From contig CALHMG010000033.1 in the NCBI GenBank assembly GCA_938034705.1, positions 1 through 43,994 of the forward strand: a DNA stretch of 43,994 bases, in the 5' to 3' direction. Below are positions 1 to 8,439 of the stretch, one piece after another. The notes under the pieces were generated by a model. That model saw only the letters and a list, made by a program, of their open reading frames with translations. It was not told the origin of the DNA and did not search any database. The position numbers and the translations under genes are program-made. Within the stretch, counting starts at the first letter, position 1; the number at the start of each line of letters is the position of its first letter. The stretch is from an uncultured Gammaproteobacteria bacterium. GTDB taxonomy: Bacteria; Pseudomonadota; Gammaproteobacteria; Arenicellales; CALHMG01.

Positions 1-356
1 CCTCGAACGTTGCCCGTCTGCCGGTTAAATCGCTGAGTAATACGCTCCCGGATGGATCGTTCGGCTGCCGGTTCTGGCTTTTGAGTCAAAGGAAAATCGA
101 CAGGTTGTGAGAGCGATCCTCACTTTACGCGCCGGATCGAGAACTCCAAAGCATGTGCCAGCTTACGGTGTGAATGGCCTGATCGATGATCAGATTTTCC
201 CGCTGTAACCGGGTCGGATTTCCCATCCCGGCCGAGCGACCCGGCCTGCTCCCCGAAGATCCTAAGTATTTGTCCTGTTTGGTTTTTTGCCTTATTTGCC
301 TGACTAGACTTAAAGCAATTCGACGCCAATCAATCTGTTTTCTGTGGGGGGAAACG
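1..356. other. Left-edge region without a convincing gene
   Basis: No supported gene lies here. One frame is open from the window edge to a TGA at 108-110 (about 35 residues), which could be the tail of a gene lying outside, but it shows no recognisable motif. Two inverted repeats are visible. CTGATC-GAT-GATCAG at 179-193 is followed by ATTTT and might be a weak terminator. CCGGGTCG at 209-216 and CGACCCGG at 237-244 form a perfect 8-bp stem with a 20-nt loop in what would be the leader of the first CAP gene. Confidence 0.5.
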
Positions 357-2063
357 ATGAACACATCCAGAATGCTGGGGCTTGTCCTCGCAACGACGTT
401 TAGCTGGTCGACGACCGGCCACGCACTGTCAGAATGGACGTACCACCGCACCAACAGCGGTGCGCATCCAAATGGAGAGGAACAGGAACAGCTGTTCCTG
501 ATGAACCGCGCCCGCGCCAACCCTTCGGTTGAAGGTGCATGGCTTGCCACAGACAATGACCCGATGATCGCCGGTGGCAGGAACTGGGGTGGTGTTAACA
601 CCACCGCTCTGCAAAACGCCTTTAACGCGATCGCTGCCACCCCTCCGGCGGCTTTCGATGTGCGTCTGTATCAGGCTGCCAAGAATCACAATGCCGACCT
701 GATCAATCGTCAGGCGCAGGACCACAACAACCAGCTTCAGCGAGTCATCGACCAGAGCTTCAGGTACAGCGCCTATCGCGGCAACGTTTTCTCGTACTCC
801 TACGGGGCGCTGAACGCCCACGCGGCATTCAACATTGACTGGGCCAGCCCGACGGATCCCGATGCCGTGAACGGAATGCAGAACCCTGCGGGACATCGCA
901 TGGCCCTGATGTCTATCGATGCTGACTATCGCAACGTTGGTATTGCGTCGACCTATGTTGGCACGACTTACAAGAGCGATCCGATTGCGAGCAGGCGTAT
1001 TGGCGAGTATGTGGTTTCGCAAAACTTTGCGCGCGCGCTGACCAGTTTCACCGACCACTACAACGTGTTCATCGTCGGCACGGTCTACGAGGATCTCAAC
1101 TCCAACGGTCGATACGACAGTGGTGAAGGTCTGCCAGGCGTGACGGTGCTGCCTTCGCGCGGAGCTTATTACGCTGTGACTTCGGCAGGTGGCGGTTACG
1201 CCATCCCTGTGACGGATCCAGGTAGCACTACGGTTACATTGACCGGCAACGGTATGCTTGAAACTCGAACCGTCACTACGAACAGCTCTGATTCGGTGCT
1301 GCTTGACGTGATGCCGTCAGCTACGGGTACAGGTCCAAGAACCTCGGGATCAGGTAACGAAGATCTCTTTCTGATTCCCGATACACGTAACAAGACGCAG
1401 TACGGCCAGAACATTTTTGATAATTCGATTTCAGGATCATCGTTCGTTGCTGAATTTGAAAACACCGGCAAGGACTTTACCTTCGCCGTTCGTTCTTACA
1501 ACACGGTTGACAAGTGGTCGTCCGAGGTTCTGCTTAACGGCGAGCCAATCGGCTACCTGAAGCGGTCGCTGTCGATGGACTGGTCGTCGAAGAAGACCAG
1601 CATTTCGATCACCAAGGGTATGCAGCAGGCGGATCTGAACACACTTGAAGTGCGCTTTACGGGTGCTTCCAGCTGGGGCCTCACCGACGTGAAGCTTCTT
1701 GATGCAACCGGTCCTGACGTCAACCTTTCACTCGGTGTGCTGAACAGCAACGCGTACGGTTGGTACTACGGAACCGGACAGCACAAGGGTGTAGTCAGGG
1801 CAAACTTCGTCGCATCCGGCAGCCGTGACGTGAAGTTCAAAGTGAACGGCTATCGCGCAACGGCGGCAGACAAATATGCCGTGTATCTGAACGACGTCTT
1901 TATTCAGTACCTGAATACCGGTCCGCAAGATGGCGAGACCCTGACCAAGATGACGTTTCCGGCGTCATTTGTTCAGACGGGTAATAACGTGATTGAGGTC
2001 CGCAACACGCAGCGTGCTGCGAAGAAGTGGGGAATCTCCGGCATGAAAGTCTCCGAACTGTAG
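357..2063 (+). CDS. Secreted CAP/SCP-like protein with SdrD-B-type domain (paralog 1)
   Basis: Predicted exported protein of 568 residues. The ATG at 357 is chosen because a G-rich Shine-Dalgarno (346-352) sits just upstream and a signal peptide ending near residue 23 (GHA-LSEW) follows; the open frame further upstream (from 186) is unlikely to be coding. Residues about 30-235 resemble a YkwD-type CAP domain: MNRARANP, HNADL, GHRMAL and a final VVSQNFA. Residues about 236-290 contain DLNSNGRYDSGEG, the calcium-binding signature of SdrD-B/Cna-B-like domains, followed by a beta strand pattern. The last 220 residues hold two copies of a beta module with an LNG-GYL core and a terminal WG(L/I) motif. 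CAP domains occur in secreted proteins of varied function, so the role is unknown. The gene immediately downstream is a full-length paralog. A strong terminator follows at 2123. Confidence 0.85.
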   Translation: MNTSRMLGLVLATTFSWSTTGHALSEWTYHRTNSGAHPNGEEQEQLFLMNRARANPSVEGAWLATDNDPMIAGGRNWGGVNTTALQNAFNAIAATPPAAFDVRLYQAAKNHNADLINRQAQDHNNQLQRVIDQSFRYSAYRGNVFSYSYGALNAHAAFNIDWASPTDPDAVNGMQNPAGHRMALMSIDADYRNVGIASTYVGTTYKSDPIASRRIGEYVVSQNFARALTSFTDHYNVFIVGTVYEDLNSNGRYDSGEGLPGVTVLPSRGAYYAVTSAGGGYAIPVTDPGSTTVTLTGNGMLETRTVTTNSSDSVLLDVMPSATGTGPRTSGSGNEDLFLIPDTRNKTQYGQNIFDNSISGSSFVAEFENTGKDFTFAVRSYNTVDKWSSEVLLNGEPIGYLKRSLSMDWSSKKTSISITKGMQQADLNTLEVRFTGASSWGLTDVKLLDATGPDVNLSLGVLNSNAYGWYYGTGQHKGVVRANFVASGSRDVKFKVNGYRATAADKYAVYLNDVFIQYLNTGPQDGETLTKMTFPASFVQTGNNVIEVRNTQRAAKKWGISGMKVSEL

Positions 2064-2122
2064 TGTCGCTATCACGGATGTTGTGCCGGTACGACACGGC
2101 CTGCATCGACCCATGATCACAG

Positions 2123-2160
2123 ATGGCCCGCTGTTCACCCAGCGGGCCATTTTGTGTTGT
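2123..2160 (+). terminator. Rho-independent terminator after CAP paralog 1
   Basis: ATGGCCCGCTG (2123-2133) and CAGCGGGCCAT (2140-2150) pair perfectly over 11 bp around a 6-nt loop, followed by a T-rich tract (TTTTGTGTTGTTT). It separates the two CAP genes, so each is probably transcribed on its own. Confidence 0.85.
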
Positions 2161-2460
2161 TTGTGTAACTGCTAAGTGTCCGGATTTAAAGCAAAACCGA
2201 CGTCGCTGTCGTTGCGACACGACGTGGATTTTTAAAACTGCCGATTGGCGGACAGAACTCACCGGCTGTATGTACCCTTTTGAGAAGTACGTCACATTTC
2301 GTTTCACTGTCGGTCCCGCGAAAAGTCACTCACACGAGGGGCTGATCCTCGCAAAGCGCGGAAAAGCTGCCAGCGCGACGATCAAGCGCGGTAGATCAAA
2401 AAAGCAGCCGTCCAGCAGAGGCGGAGATGTATTAAAAACGTTGTACAGAGGTTGGGTCAG
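2161..2460 (+). other. Long leader/intergenic region before CAP paralog 2
   Basis: Together with the terminator this makes a gene-free stretch of 397 bases. ACGTCG-C-TGTCG (2200-2211) can pair with CGACACGACGT (2215-2225), giving an 11-bp stem with one bulged C and a 3-nt loop, followed by GGATTTTT. It could be a second terminator-like hairpin or a leader structure. The sequence TTTAAAGCAA near 2185 resembles TTAAAGCAA near 310, upstream of paralog 1. I do not recognise a riboswitch. The open frame from 2123 has no Shine-Dalgarno and no family resemblance, and I do not call it. Confidence 0.45.
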
Positions 2461-4134
2461 GTGTCACGTCGTTTTGGTTTTGGAAAAATTGCAGCAGGTT
2501 TGATGCTGCCCCTTTTGTTACTTGGCGCGTCGCCTGCACAGGCGTTGACCGAGTGGACATTGCACAAAACCGCGAGCGGTAATCATCCTGACGGCCGCGA
2601 ACAGCAGATGATGTGGCTCATGAACCGGGCGCGTCAGGATCCTCAGGCTGAAGGCGAGTGGCTGGCCTCTTCCAACCATGCTGAGATCGCCGGAGCACGT
2701 CGATTCTTCGGCGTTAATCTGACGGCACTGCGAACGGCGTTTAACCGGATAAAGGCGAGTCCGCCCGCAGCGTTCGATTCCCGGCTCTATACCGCTGCGC
2801 TGCAGCACAGCCAGGACATGATCCGCCGCGACGCGCAGGATCACAATAACCAGATCCAGCGGGTCCGCAATGCCGGGTTCAGCTACGCGCGCTATCGCGG
2901 CAATGTCTTCTCCTATGCCGATTCCGCACTCAATGCCCATGCCGCTTTTAATATTGACTGGGGCTACGGCCCTAACGGCATGCAGGATCCTCCCGGCCAC
3001 CGCCTTGGTATCATGGCTGTTGATTCCGATTACTCAAGCGTTGGTATGGCCGCGGTCAGTGAATCAGCGGCGCGCACGGAAGTCGGAGACTGGGTGATCA
3101 CCCAGAACTTCGCGAACGTTCGCCCGGACAACGTCACCCACTTCAACGCATTCGTCGTCGGCACCGTCTGGAAAGATCTGAACAGCAACAACATGTACGA
3201 CCCTGGCGAGGGCATCGAAGGTGTGACGGTTACTCCCAGTGCAGGTTCGTACTACGCCGTGACTTCTGCCGGTGGCGGTTATGCTTTTCCGATAAGTAAC
3301 GCAACCGGCTCGGTGACGGTCCGCTTTTCCGGTGGCAGTGTCGCCGGGTTTTCAAGAGTGGTGAACGTCGGTGGCGGTAACGACAGCGTGCTTGTCGACT
3401 ATGTCGTTCCGGTTAACTCGGTGCCGCCGGAGGCAATCAGTCTCACCACAGACCGAGAGGACACTGGCGAGTACGGACGTCGTTACGGATCTGACCGCAA
3501 CCCGACGTCTCTGAGCGCAAGCTTCACCGGCCGCGGTCAGGACCTGATGCTGTCGGCGACGGGATACGATGTCGACTCCAACAAGGAAGTCACCGTACGT
3601 TTGAATGGACGCATCCTCGGTTACCTGAAACCCGGCGACAACAAGGCACTGCAGGGCGGCAACCTGTTCTCGATTCCCTCGATGTTTCAGATTCGGGGAA
3701 CCAACGTCATCGAATTTTACTCCCAGGACAAACGCTGGGGAGTTACCGACATCCTGTTGTCCAACGTGACAGGGTCTACGGTGAATATTGATGCTGCCGG
3801 TTCAAACGACGAAGCCTTCGGCTGGAAGTTTGGCAGCGAGGGTCATCGAACGGTCATCAGGGGTCGATATGAATACGACTCGAACGTGCGCCTGAAACAT
3901 GAGCTTGTGCTCAAGGGCTACAACATCGTCAACGGCAGCCAGGTTGCCGTCTACTTCAATGGCAACCATGTGGGCTACCTTGAGAAGAGCGCGAAGAAAG
4001 CCTTCGCCACGACTCGACTGGTGATACCGCGAAAGCATGTTGTCGAAGGGACCAACGAAGTCGAGTTTCACATGCTGCGCAGGCCAAACAAGGCCTGGGG
4101 CATCCAGAAGGCGCGCCTGAAACCTGCGACCTGA
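2461..4134 (+). CDS. Secreted CAP/SCP-like protein with SdrD-B-type domain (paralog 2)
   Basis: Predicted exported protein of 557 residues, with the same architecture as its upstream neighbour. The GTG at 2461 is preferred over the TTG at 2452 because AGAGG (2447-2451) gives a 9-nt spacing. The signal peptide ends at SPAQA-LTEW, closely matching paralog 1 (HALSEW). The CAP-like region (about 25-230) carries MNRARQDP, HSQDM, GHRLGI and VITQNFA. The calcium-binding-like DLNSNNMYDPGEG lies near residue 237. Two C-terminal beta modules carry LNGRILGYL...WGVTD and FNGNHVGYL...WGIQK. Key CAP residues match paralog 1, including a GNVFSY segment where many CAP proteins have a Glu-Asn motif. Tandem duplication followed by divergence is the simplest origin. 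The function is unknown; surface or extracellular location is inferred from the signal peptide and domains. Confidence 0.85.
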   Translation: MSRRFGFGKIAAGLMLPLLLLGASPAQALTEWTLHKTASGNHPDGREQQMMWLMNRARQDPQAEGEWLASSNHAEIAGARRFFGVNLTALRTAFNRIKASPPAAFDSRLYTAALQHSQDMIRRDAQDHNNQIQRVRNAGFSYARYRGNVFSYADSALNAHAAFNIDWGYGPNGMQDPPGHRLGIMAVDSDYSSVGMAAVSESAARTEVGDWVITQNFANVRPDNVTHFNAFVVGTVWKDLNSNNMYDPGEGIEGVTVTPSAGSYYAVTSAGGGYAFPISNATGSVTVRFSGGSVAGFSRVVNVGGGNDSVLVDYVVPVNSVPPEAISLTTDREDTGEYGRRYGSDRNPTSLSASFTGRGQDLMLSATGYDVDSNKEVTVRLNGRILGYLKPGDNKALQGGNLFSIPSMFQIRGTNVIEFYSQDKRWGVTDILLSNVTGSTVNIDAAGSNDEAFGWKFGSEGHRTVIRGRYEYDSNVRLKHELVLKGYNIVNGSQVAVYFNGNHVGYLEKSAKKAFATTRLVIPRKHVVEGTNEVEFHMLRRPNKAWGIQKARLKPAT

Positions 4135-4135
4135 C

Positions 4136-4161
4136 GATCCGGACTGTTGCTTCGCCGGATC
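4136..4161. terminator. Hairpin between convergent genes
   Basis: GATCCGG (4136-4142) and CCGGATC (4155-4161) form a 7-bp stem with a 12-nt loop in the 45-bp gap between the converging CAP gene and the transporter gene. There is no clear T tract, so termination here is only a possibility. Confidence 0.35.
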
Positions 4162-4179
4162 TCGATCACCATGTCTCTG

Positions 4180-5529
4180 TCAGCCAGCTGACACGGCGTA
4201 CCAGGTCGCGAGGACGGCCGCGCACAGCGCCGAGAACAGCAGCTGATACAGAATGTTGCCGCTGACAATGGTTCTCGCGACGCTGATCTCAAACAGCCGT
4301 GTGCCGAGGCCGACTGACAGCGATCCAAAGCTGATCATGGCTGCCGACATCCAGCCACAAAGCAGAATCTGGGCTTCGATGATATCCGGGATGCGGCCGT
4401 TGACCGGCGCCAGCAGGGCAACCAGTACCGTGCCGACCAGTACCGAGTGCATTCCTGTCAGCGACAGCAACGGCCCGATCACAACCAGCAGCGTAATGGC
4501 TGCCACTATCGGCATCCTGTCCAGCGCCATCAGGCTGACCAGGGTGCTGGAAACGCCGCTGGCGTCGAGCGTAAATCCGAGCACGACTGCCGAACCGAAT
4601 AACAGCAGCTCGTTGCCGCTGGCGCCGATTCGGGAAAAGACGCCGCGAACGGCGCCCGCGGTTGCGCGGGGTCCAATCGTCAACAGTCTGATCGTGCACA
4701 GCACGGGCAGAACCAGTGCGACGGTTTCGATAGTCGAGAACGGCAGCACCTGCGTCATTAAAAGCACGACGAAAATGGCAACGGCAAGAGAGGGGATCAG
4801 CGGTTTGAATACGCGCAGGGCGGACGGTATCTGCGCGAGCCCACTGATTCCTGAAAATACGATAACGGCCAGCATTGTGCCGGCGAGTGCCAGCGCAAAA
4901 CCGGGGCCGAGTATCTGAAGGAGTGTGAGGTCGGGGCGGGAATTCAGAATCCAGACAACGGCAACGCTGAACGGCGTCCATAATCCTCCAAGCATCACGC
5001 CCCGCAGCACCGTCAGCAGCGTCTCGCGGCGCAAGGCTTCAGGGCTGCTGCGTTCGACAAGCGGCGCCGTGATTGCCATCACGCCAAGCGTCAGCACAGA
5101 GGCGAGAAGCTGGCTGCCGATAAGCAGACCGGTCGCGCGGTTTGATTCGTTGAGTTTCACAAAACCGGCACGTGCCCGGGCAAGTTCCGGTGATGCCTCG
5201 ATAGTTTCGCGCGTCAGCAGCAGAGCCGGCAGAAAGATTGCGAAGACAACCGCAAACCTCAAAGCGTCGACCACCGGCTCCAGATTGTTGAACTTCAGGT
5301 AGTACGCGACGGTTGATATCGCCGCGAGCAGGGCTACGATTCGCGTCAGACGTGAAGCCGACATTGCCGTGATGGCAGCGAAGATAACCAGCGCCGCGAT
5401 CCGAATGTCGTTGAGCATTTCGAACTCGACGAAAATTTCGACAAGGCCGGTCAGCCAGAGAAAAACCGCCAGCAGCATCTTGAGCTGCCCGACAGGGTCC
5501 GTGCTGACTGGAGTGATCGGCGAGGTCAC
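4180..5529 (-). CDS. Multi-pass membrane transporter of the otn operon
   Basis: A very hydrophobic 449-residue protein with roughly 11-12 membrane segments, in the size and style of ion-transporter superfamily carriers. I recognise no diagnostic motif and cannot assign a family with certainty. A GPLLSLTGMHS segment in the C-terminal half interrupts the hydrophobic pattern, as substrate-binding helix breaks do in such carriers. The GTG start at 5529 lies 3 nt downstream of the otnC stop, so it is the last gene of the otnI-otnK-otnC operon and is probably translationally coupled. From context it most likely imports the hydroxy or sugar acid fed to OtnI/OtnK/OtnC; this is inference. No separate binding protein is nearby, which fits a secondary carrier rather than TRAP or ABC. 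Confidence 0.75.
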   Translation of the reverse strand: MTSPITPVSTDPVGQLKMLLAVFLWLTGLVEIFVEFEMLNDIRIAALVIFAAITAMSASRLTRIVALLAAISTVAYYLKFNNLEPVVDALRFAVVFAIFLPALLLTRETIEASPELARARAGFVKLNESNRATGLLIGSQLLASVLTLGVMAITAPLVERSSPEALRRETLLTVLRGVMLGGLWTPFSVAVVWILNSRPDLTLLQILGPGFALALAGTMLAVIVFSGISGLAQIPSALRVFKPLIPSLAVAIFVVLLMTQVLPFSTIETVALVLPVLCTIRLLTIGPRATAGAVRGVFSRIGASGNELLLFGSAVVLGFTLDASGVSSTLVSLMALDRMPIVAAITLLVVIGPLLSLTGMHSVLVGTVLVALLAPVNGRIPDIIEAQILLCGWMSAAMISFGSLSVGLGTRLFEISVARTIVSGNILYQLLFSALCAAVLATWYAVSAG

Positions 5530-5532
5530 CGG

Positions 5533-6165
5533 TCAGCGTGGAAATCGCTGATGAAGGTCTTCCATCTGTTCTGGAGTCAACGTGCGAGGGTTTTTGCCCT
5601 GCAGCAGCAGAAACAGTTTGGCTGTTTCCTCAAGTTCTTCGATCGCGTAGAGCGCGGCATCGAGATTTTTGCCGGCGACCACGGGGCCGTGGTTGGCCAG
5701 CAGTACGGCGCTGTGTTTGCCGGCAAGACCGCGCACCGCGTCGGCCAGCGCCATATCGCCGGGGGCGTGATAGGGCACCAGCGGCAGCGTTCCTACGCGC
5801 ATGACGTAGTAGGCAGTCAGGGGCGGTAACACGTTGTGCTCGTTGATTCCGGGCAGACACGACACCGCCACAGAATGCGTTGAGTGAAGATGTACAACCG
5901 CACCCTCCTGGGGACGTTCGTCGTAGACGGCGGCGTGCAAAAAAGCTTCCTTCGACGGCGGATCCCCGGAGATCAGATTCCCGTCGTTGTCGAGCTTGGC
6001 GATTCGCGCCGGGTCGAGCATCCCCATGCAGCTGTTTGTCGGCGTCAGCAGCCAGCCGTCATCGAGTCGCGCGCTGATGTTGCCGGAGCTTCCTGCGGTG
6101 AGGCCACGGTCAAAAAGCGATTTGCCGTATACCGCGATCCGATCGCGAAGTTGGGTTTCGTTCAT
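5533..6165 (-). CDS. otnC: 3-oxo-tetronate 4-phosphate decarboxylase (class II aldolase family)
   Basis: This 210-residue protein has the class II aldolase/adducin fold signature: GSSGNIS near residue 26 for phosphate binding, the zinc-binding HLHSTHS near residue 93, and LANHGPVV near 155. OtnC enzymes use this metal site to decarboxylate 3-oxo-tetronate 4-phosphate to dihydroxyacetone phosphate and CO2. It starts with ATG at 6165, 3 nt after the otnK stop, and ends 3 nt before the transporter start, so the genes form a tight operon. The assignment rests on family resemblance plus the otnK-otnI neighbours. Alone it could be confused with L-fuculose- or ribulose-phosphate aldolases of the same family. 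Confidence 0.88.
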   Translation of the reverse strand: MNETQLRDRIAVYGKSLFDRGLTAGSSGNISARLDDGWLLTPTNSCMGMLDPARIAKLDNDGNLISGDPPSKEAFLHAAVYDERPQEGAVVHLHSTHSVAVSCLPGINEHNVLPPLTAYYVMRVGTLPLVPYHAPGDMALADAVRGLAGKHSAVLLANHGPVVAGKNLDAALYAIEELEETAKLFLLLQGKNPRTLTPEQMEDLHQRFPR

Positions 6166-6168
6166 TGT

Positions 6169-7440
6169 TCAGGCCTGGTCCAGCTGACGCAGGGATTTCA
6201 GGAAGAAATCTTCGCTGCCAAAGTTTCCGGATTTCAGCGCAAGGGCCAATTCAGGATCGCCAAGGGAGGTCGTCCACGGTACCCCGGGGTCAATCTGTGG
6301 ACCGATCCGCAATCCCTTGATGCCGAGCGCGGTAACCACGGCGCCGGACGTTTCGCCGCCGGCGACCACGATTCGTCGAACGCCGTGGTCGGCAACCACG
6401 GATGTCGCGATGCTGGCCAGCGTCTTTTCGATCATGCTCCCGGCGACCTCACGGCCAAGTTTCGCCTGAACCGCCTGAATTTGATCAGCTGCGGCGCTGG
6501 AGTAAACCAGCACCGGGCCATCGGCCATTTTCGACGCCGCAAACTCGATTGCTGCCTGTGCGACATCAACACCTTCTGCCAGTTGATCCGGGTCGATTCT
6601 GAAAGCTGGACAGGTCGCTTTCATGTTTTCGACCTGGGCGAGTGTGGCGGTTGAACAACTGCCGGCGAGAACAATGCTGGCACCCTTGATCTGTGGCAGC
6701 GCGTCCGCCGACGCGGTCTGCTGCAGTGCCCCGGTCGATCTGAAGTTCGCCGGAAGGCCAAGCGCGACACCGGATCCGCCGGTGATCAACTTGAGTCCGG
6801 CACAGGCTTCACCGATGACCTCGAGATCCGCATCGGTGACGGCGTCCACGATGGCGTGACGATAGCCTTCCTGAACAAGTTTCTGACAGGCAGCCAGCAC
6901 AGCATCGACACCGCTGGCGACGGTATCGTGTTTGACCAGTCCAACCTTGTGTGACGTCTGGGACTGAAGGACACGGACAAGATTGGCGTCGGTCATCGGT
7001 GTCAGCGGGTGATTCTCCATCCCTGACTGATTCAGCAGAACGTCACCTACAAAGAGGTGCCCCTTGAATATCGTTCGCGCGTTTTCAGGAAACGCCGGAC
7101 AGGCGATGGTGAAGTCCGACTCGAGCTCATCGAGCAGGGCATCTGCTACCGGGCCGATGTTGCCGTCGGCCGTAGAGTCGAAGGTCGAGCAATACTTGAA
7201 GAAGAACTGCTGACACCCGGCATCCTGTAGCCAGTGAAGAGCGGCAACTGATTCGTCGATCGCATCCTGCGCCGGTGTCGTGCGCGACTTCAGTGCGACA
7301 ACCACGGCGTCCGCATCAGGAACTTCATCTCCGTCTTCGGGTACCCCGAGCAGCTGAACCGTGCGCATGCCATAGCGAACAAGTGTGTTGGCGAGATCTG
7401 TGGCGCCGGTAAAGTCGTCGGCAATACATCCAAGAAGCAT
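6169..7440 (-). CDS. otnK: 3-oxo-tetronate kinase (four-carbon acid sugar kinase)
   Basis: A DUF1537-type kinase of 423 residues, the normal length for OtnK. The ATG at 7440 is preferred over an in-frame upstream start at 7497, because the N-terminus then begins MLLGCIADDFTGATD, the family's substrate-domain signature, and because the upstream choice would overlap otnI. The C-terminal nucleotide-binding domain carries GGETSGAV near residue 375, and a glycine-rich VLAGSCSTAT segment near 255 opens that domain. It phosphorylates 3-oxo-tetronate at C4 with ATP in the cytoplasm and hands the product to OtnC. There are 23 nt between it and otnI and 3 nt to otnC. Confidence 0.9.
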   Translation of the reverse strand: MLLGCIADDFTGATDLANTLVRYGMRTVQLLGVPEDGDEVPDADAVVVALKSRTTPAQDAIDESVAALHWLQDAGCQQFFFKYCSTFDSTADGNIGPVADALLDELESDFTIACPAFPENARTIFKGHLFVGDVLLNQSGMENHPLTPMTDANLVRVLQSQTSHKVGLVKHDTVASGVDAVLAACQKLVQEGYRHAIVDAVTDADLEVIGEACAGLKLITGGSGVALGLPANFRSTGALQQTASADALPQIKGASIVLAGSCSTATLAQVENMKATCPAFRIDPDQLAEGVDVAQAAIEFAASKMADGPVLVYSSAAADQIQAVQAKLGREVAGSMIEKTLASIATSVVADHGVRRIVVAGGETSGAVVTALGIKGLRIGPQIDPGVPWTTSLGDPELALALKSGNFGSEDFFLKSLRQLDQA

Positions 7441-7463
7441 GGTGAATCCAGAGAGTGTCAGCG

Positions 7464-8249
7464 TTAACGGCGCGTCGAGCGCCAGGGTTTCATCCACTCC
7501 AGGCCGTCGACAGTCTTGCCCCTGGGTCGATATTCACAGCCGACCCATCCGCGGTAGTCGAGGCTGTCCATGAGATCGAACAGATACGGATAATTGATTT
7601 CGCCAACGTCGGGTTCATGTCTTTCGGGGACGCCCGCGATCTGGATGTGTCGGATCCACGGCAGGTATTCCTTGAGGTGGATGGCTAGATCACCTTCCAT
7701 GATCTGGCAGTGATACAGATCAAACTGCAGTCCGATATTCGGCTCGTCGACATCTTTGATGACGCTCACCGCGTCGGCCTGATAGTTGAGAAAGTAGCCG
7801 GGGATGTCGCGGTTGTTGATTGGCTCGATGATGACAGTTCGATTGATCTTCGCGGCTTCACGGGCGGCAAACTGGAGGTTGGACACGTACGTGCGTCGAG
7901 CGCGGGCAAGATCACTGACCCCCGGGATGCCGGCCATTACATGCAGCGTTTTGCAGTTGAGGTCTTCGGCGTACTGCAACGCTTTTGCGACGGCTTCACG
8001 AAATTCGTTCTCCCGCCCGGGCATGGCGGCGAGGCCACGTTCCTCCTTTTCCCAATCCCCCGGAGGAAGGTTAAACAGAGCCTGGGTCAGGTTGTTCCGT
8101 GTCAGTCTGGTGGCGATATCCGACGCCTTGAAGTCATACGGAAACAGAAATTCGACGCCGTCAAAGCCGGCCTCTCGGGCCGCATCGAAGCGGTCGAGAA
8201 ACTCGAATTCTGTGAACATCATGGAAAGGTTGGCGGCGAGCTTGGGCAT
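7464..8249 (-). CDS. otnI: 2-oxo-tetronate isomerase (hydroxypyruvate isomerase family)
   Basis: A TIM-barrel sugar isomerase of 261 residues. The N-terminus [14 protein letters not shown] is typical of Hyi/OtnI proteins. [10 protein letters not shown] (near residue 140) carries the catalytic glutamate of the barrel. Further metal-site motifs are QFDLYHCQ (near 174), [13 protein letters not shown] (near 205) and GCEYRPRG (near 240). OtnI converts 2-oxo-tetronate to 3-oxo-tetronate. Because otnK and otnC follow directly, OtnI is preferred over plain hydroxypyruvate isomerase. It is the first gene of its operon; the 190-bp gap to the divergent dehydrogenase at 8440 must hold its promoter. Confidence 0.88.
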   Translation of the reverse strand: MPKLAANLSMMFTEFEFLDRFDAAREAGFDGVEFLFPYDFKASDIATRLTRNNLTQALFNLPPGDWEKEERGLAAMPGRENEFREAVAKALQYAEDLNCKTLHVMAGIPGVSDLARARRTYVSNLQFAAREAAKINRTVIIEPINNRDIPGYFLNYQADAVSVIKDVDEPNIGLQFDLYHCQIMEGDLAIHLKEYLPWIRHIQIAGVPERHEPDVGEINYPYLFDLMDSLDYRGWVGCEYRPRGKTVDGLEWMKPWRSTRR

Positions 8250-8439
8250 CGGCGATTCCGTTTTCTACGCGCAGATCCAGGGGACCCGAATTATGTCCCA
8301 TGCAGCAGCATTGCACCATGCGCGCTGTCTGGCGTTTTGAAAGGTGGGGTATAACCGACGGTAAATCCGCGACAGCGGAATCAAACAGTCGGCAGCGAAG
8401 GTCCAGCTTCCGGCCGAGCCCCAAGGAGTCCAGTGCACC
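8250..8439. promoter_or_regulatory. Divergent promoter region between the otn operon and the seven-gene operon
   Basis: The two operons start back to back across 190 bp. An inverted repeat GGGAC (8281-8285) N9 GTCCC (8295-8299) is a candidate operator. TATAAC at 8350-8355 could be a -10 for the plus-strand operon, without a convincing -35. The AAGGAG at 8423-8428 is the Shine-Dalgarno for the gene at 8440. Shared regulation of both operons is an inference from this geometry. Confidence 0.5.

Noticed and set aside
3..110. Possible C-terminal end of a gene entering from the left edge
   Set aside because: Thirty-five codons without a motif are too little to support a call.
125..1058. Long minus-strand open frames opposite the first CAP gene
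   Set aside because: They are shadows of a well-supported gene on the plus strand, and I see no family motif in them.
2123..2503. 126-residue plus-strand frame between the CAP genes
   Set aside because: It starts inside a terminator stem, overlaps the second CAP gene in another frame and resembles nothing.
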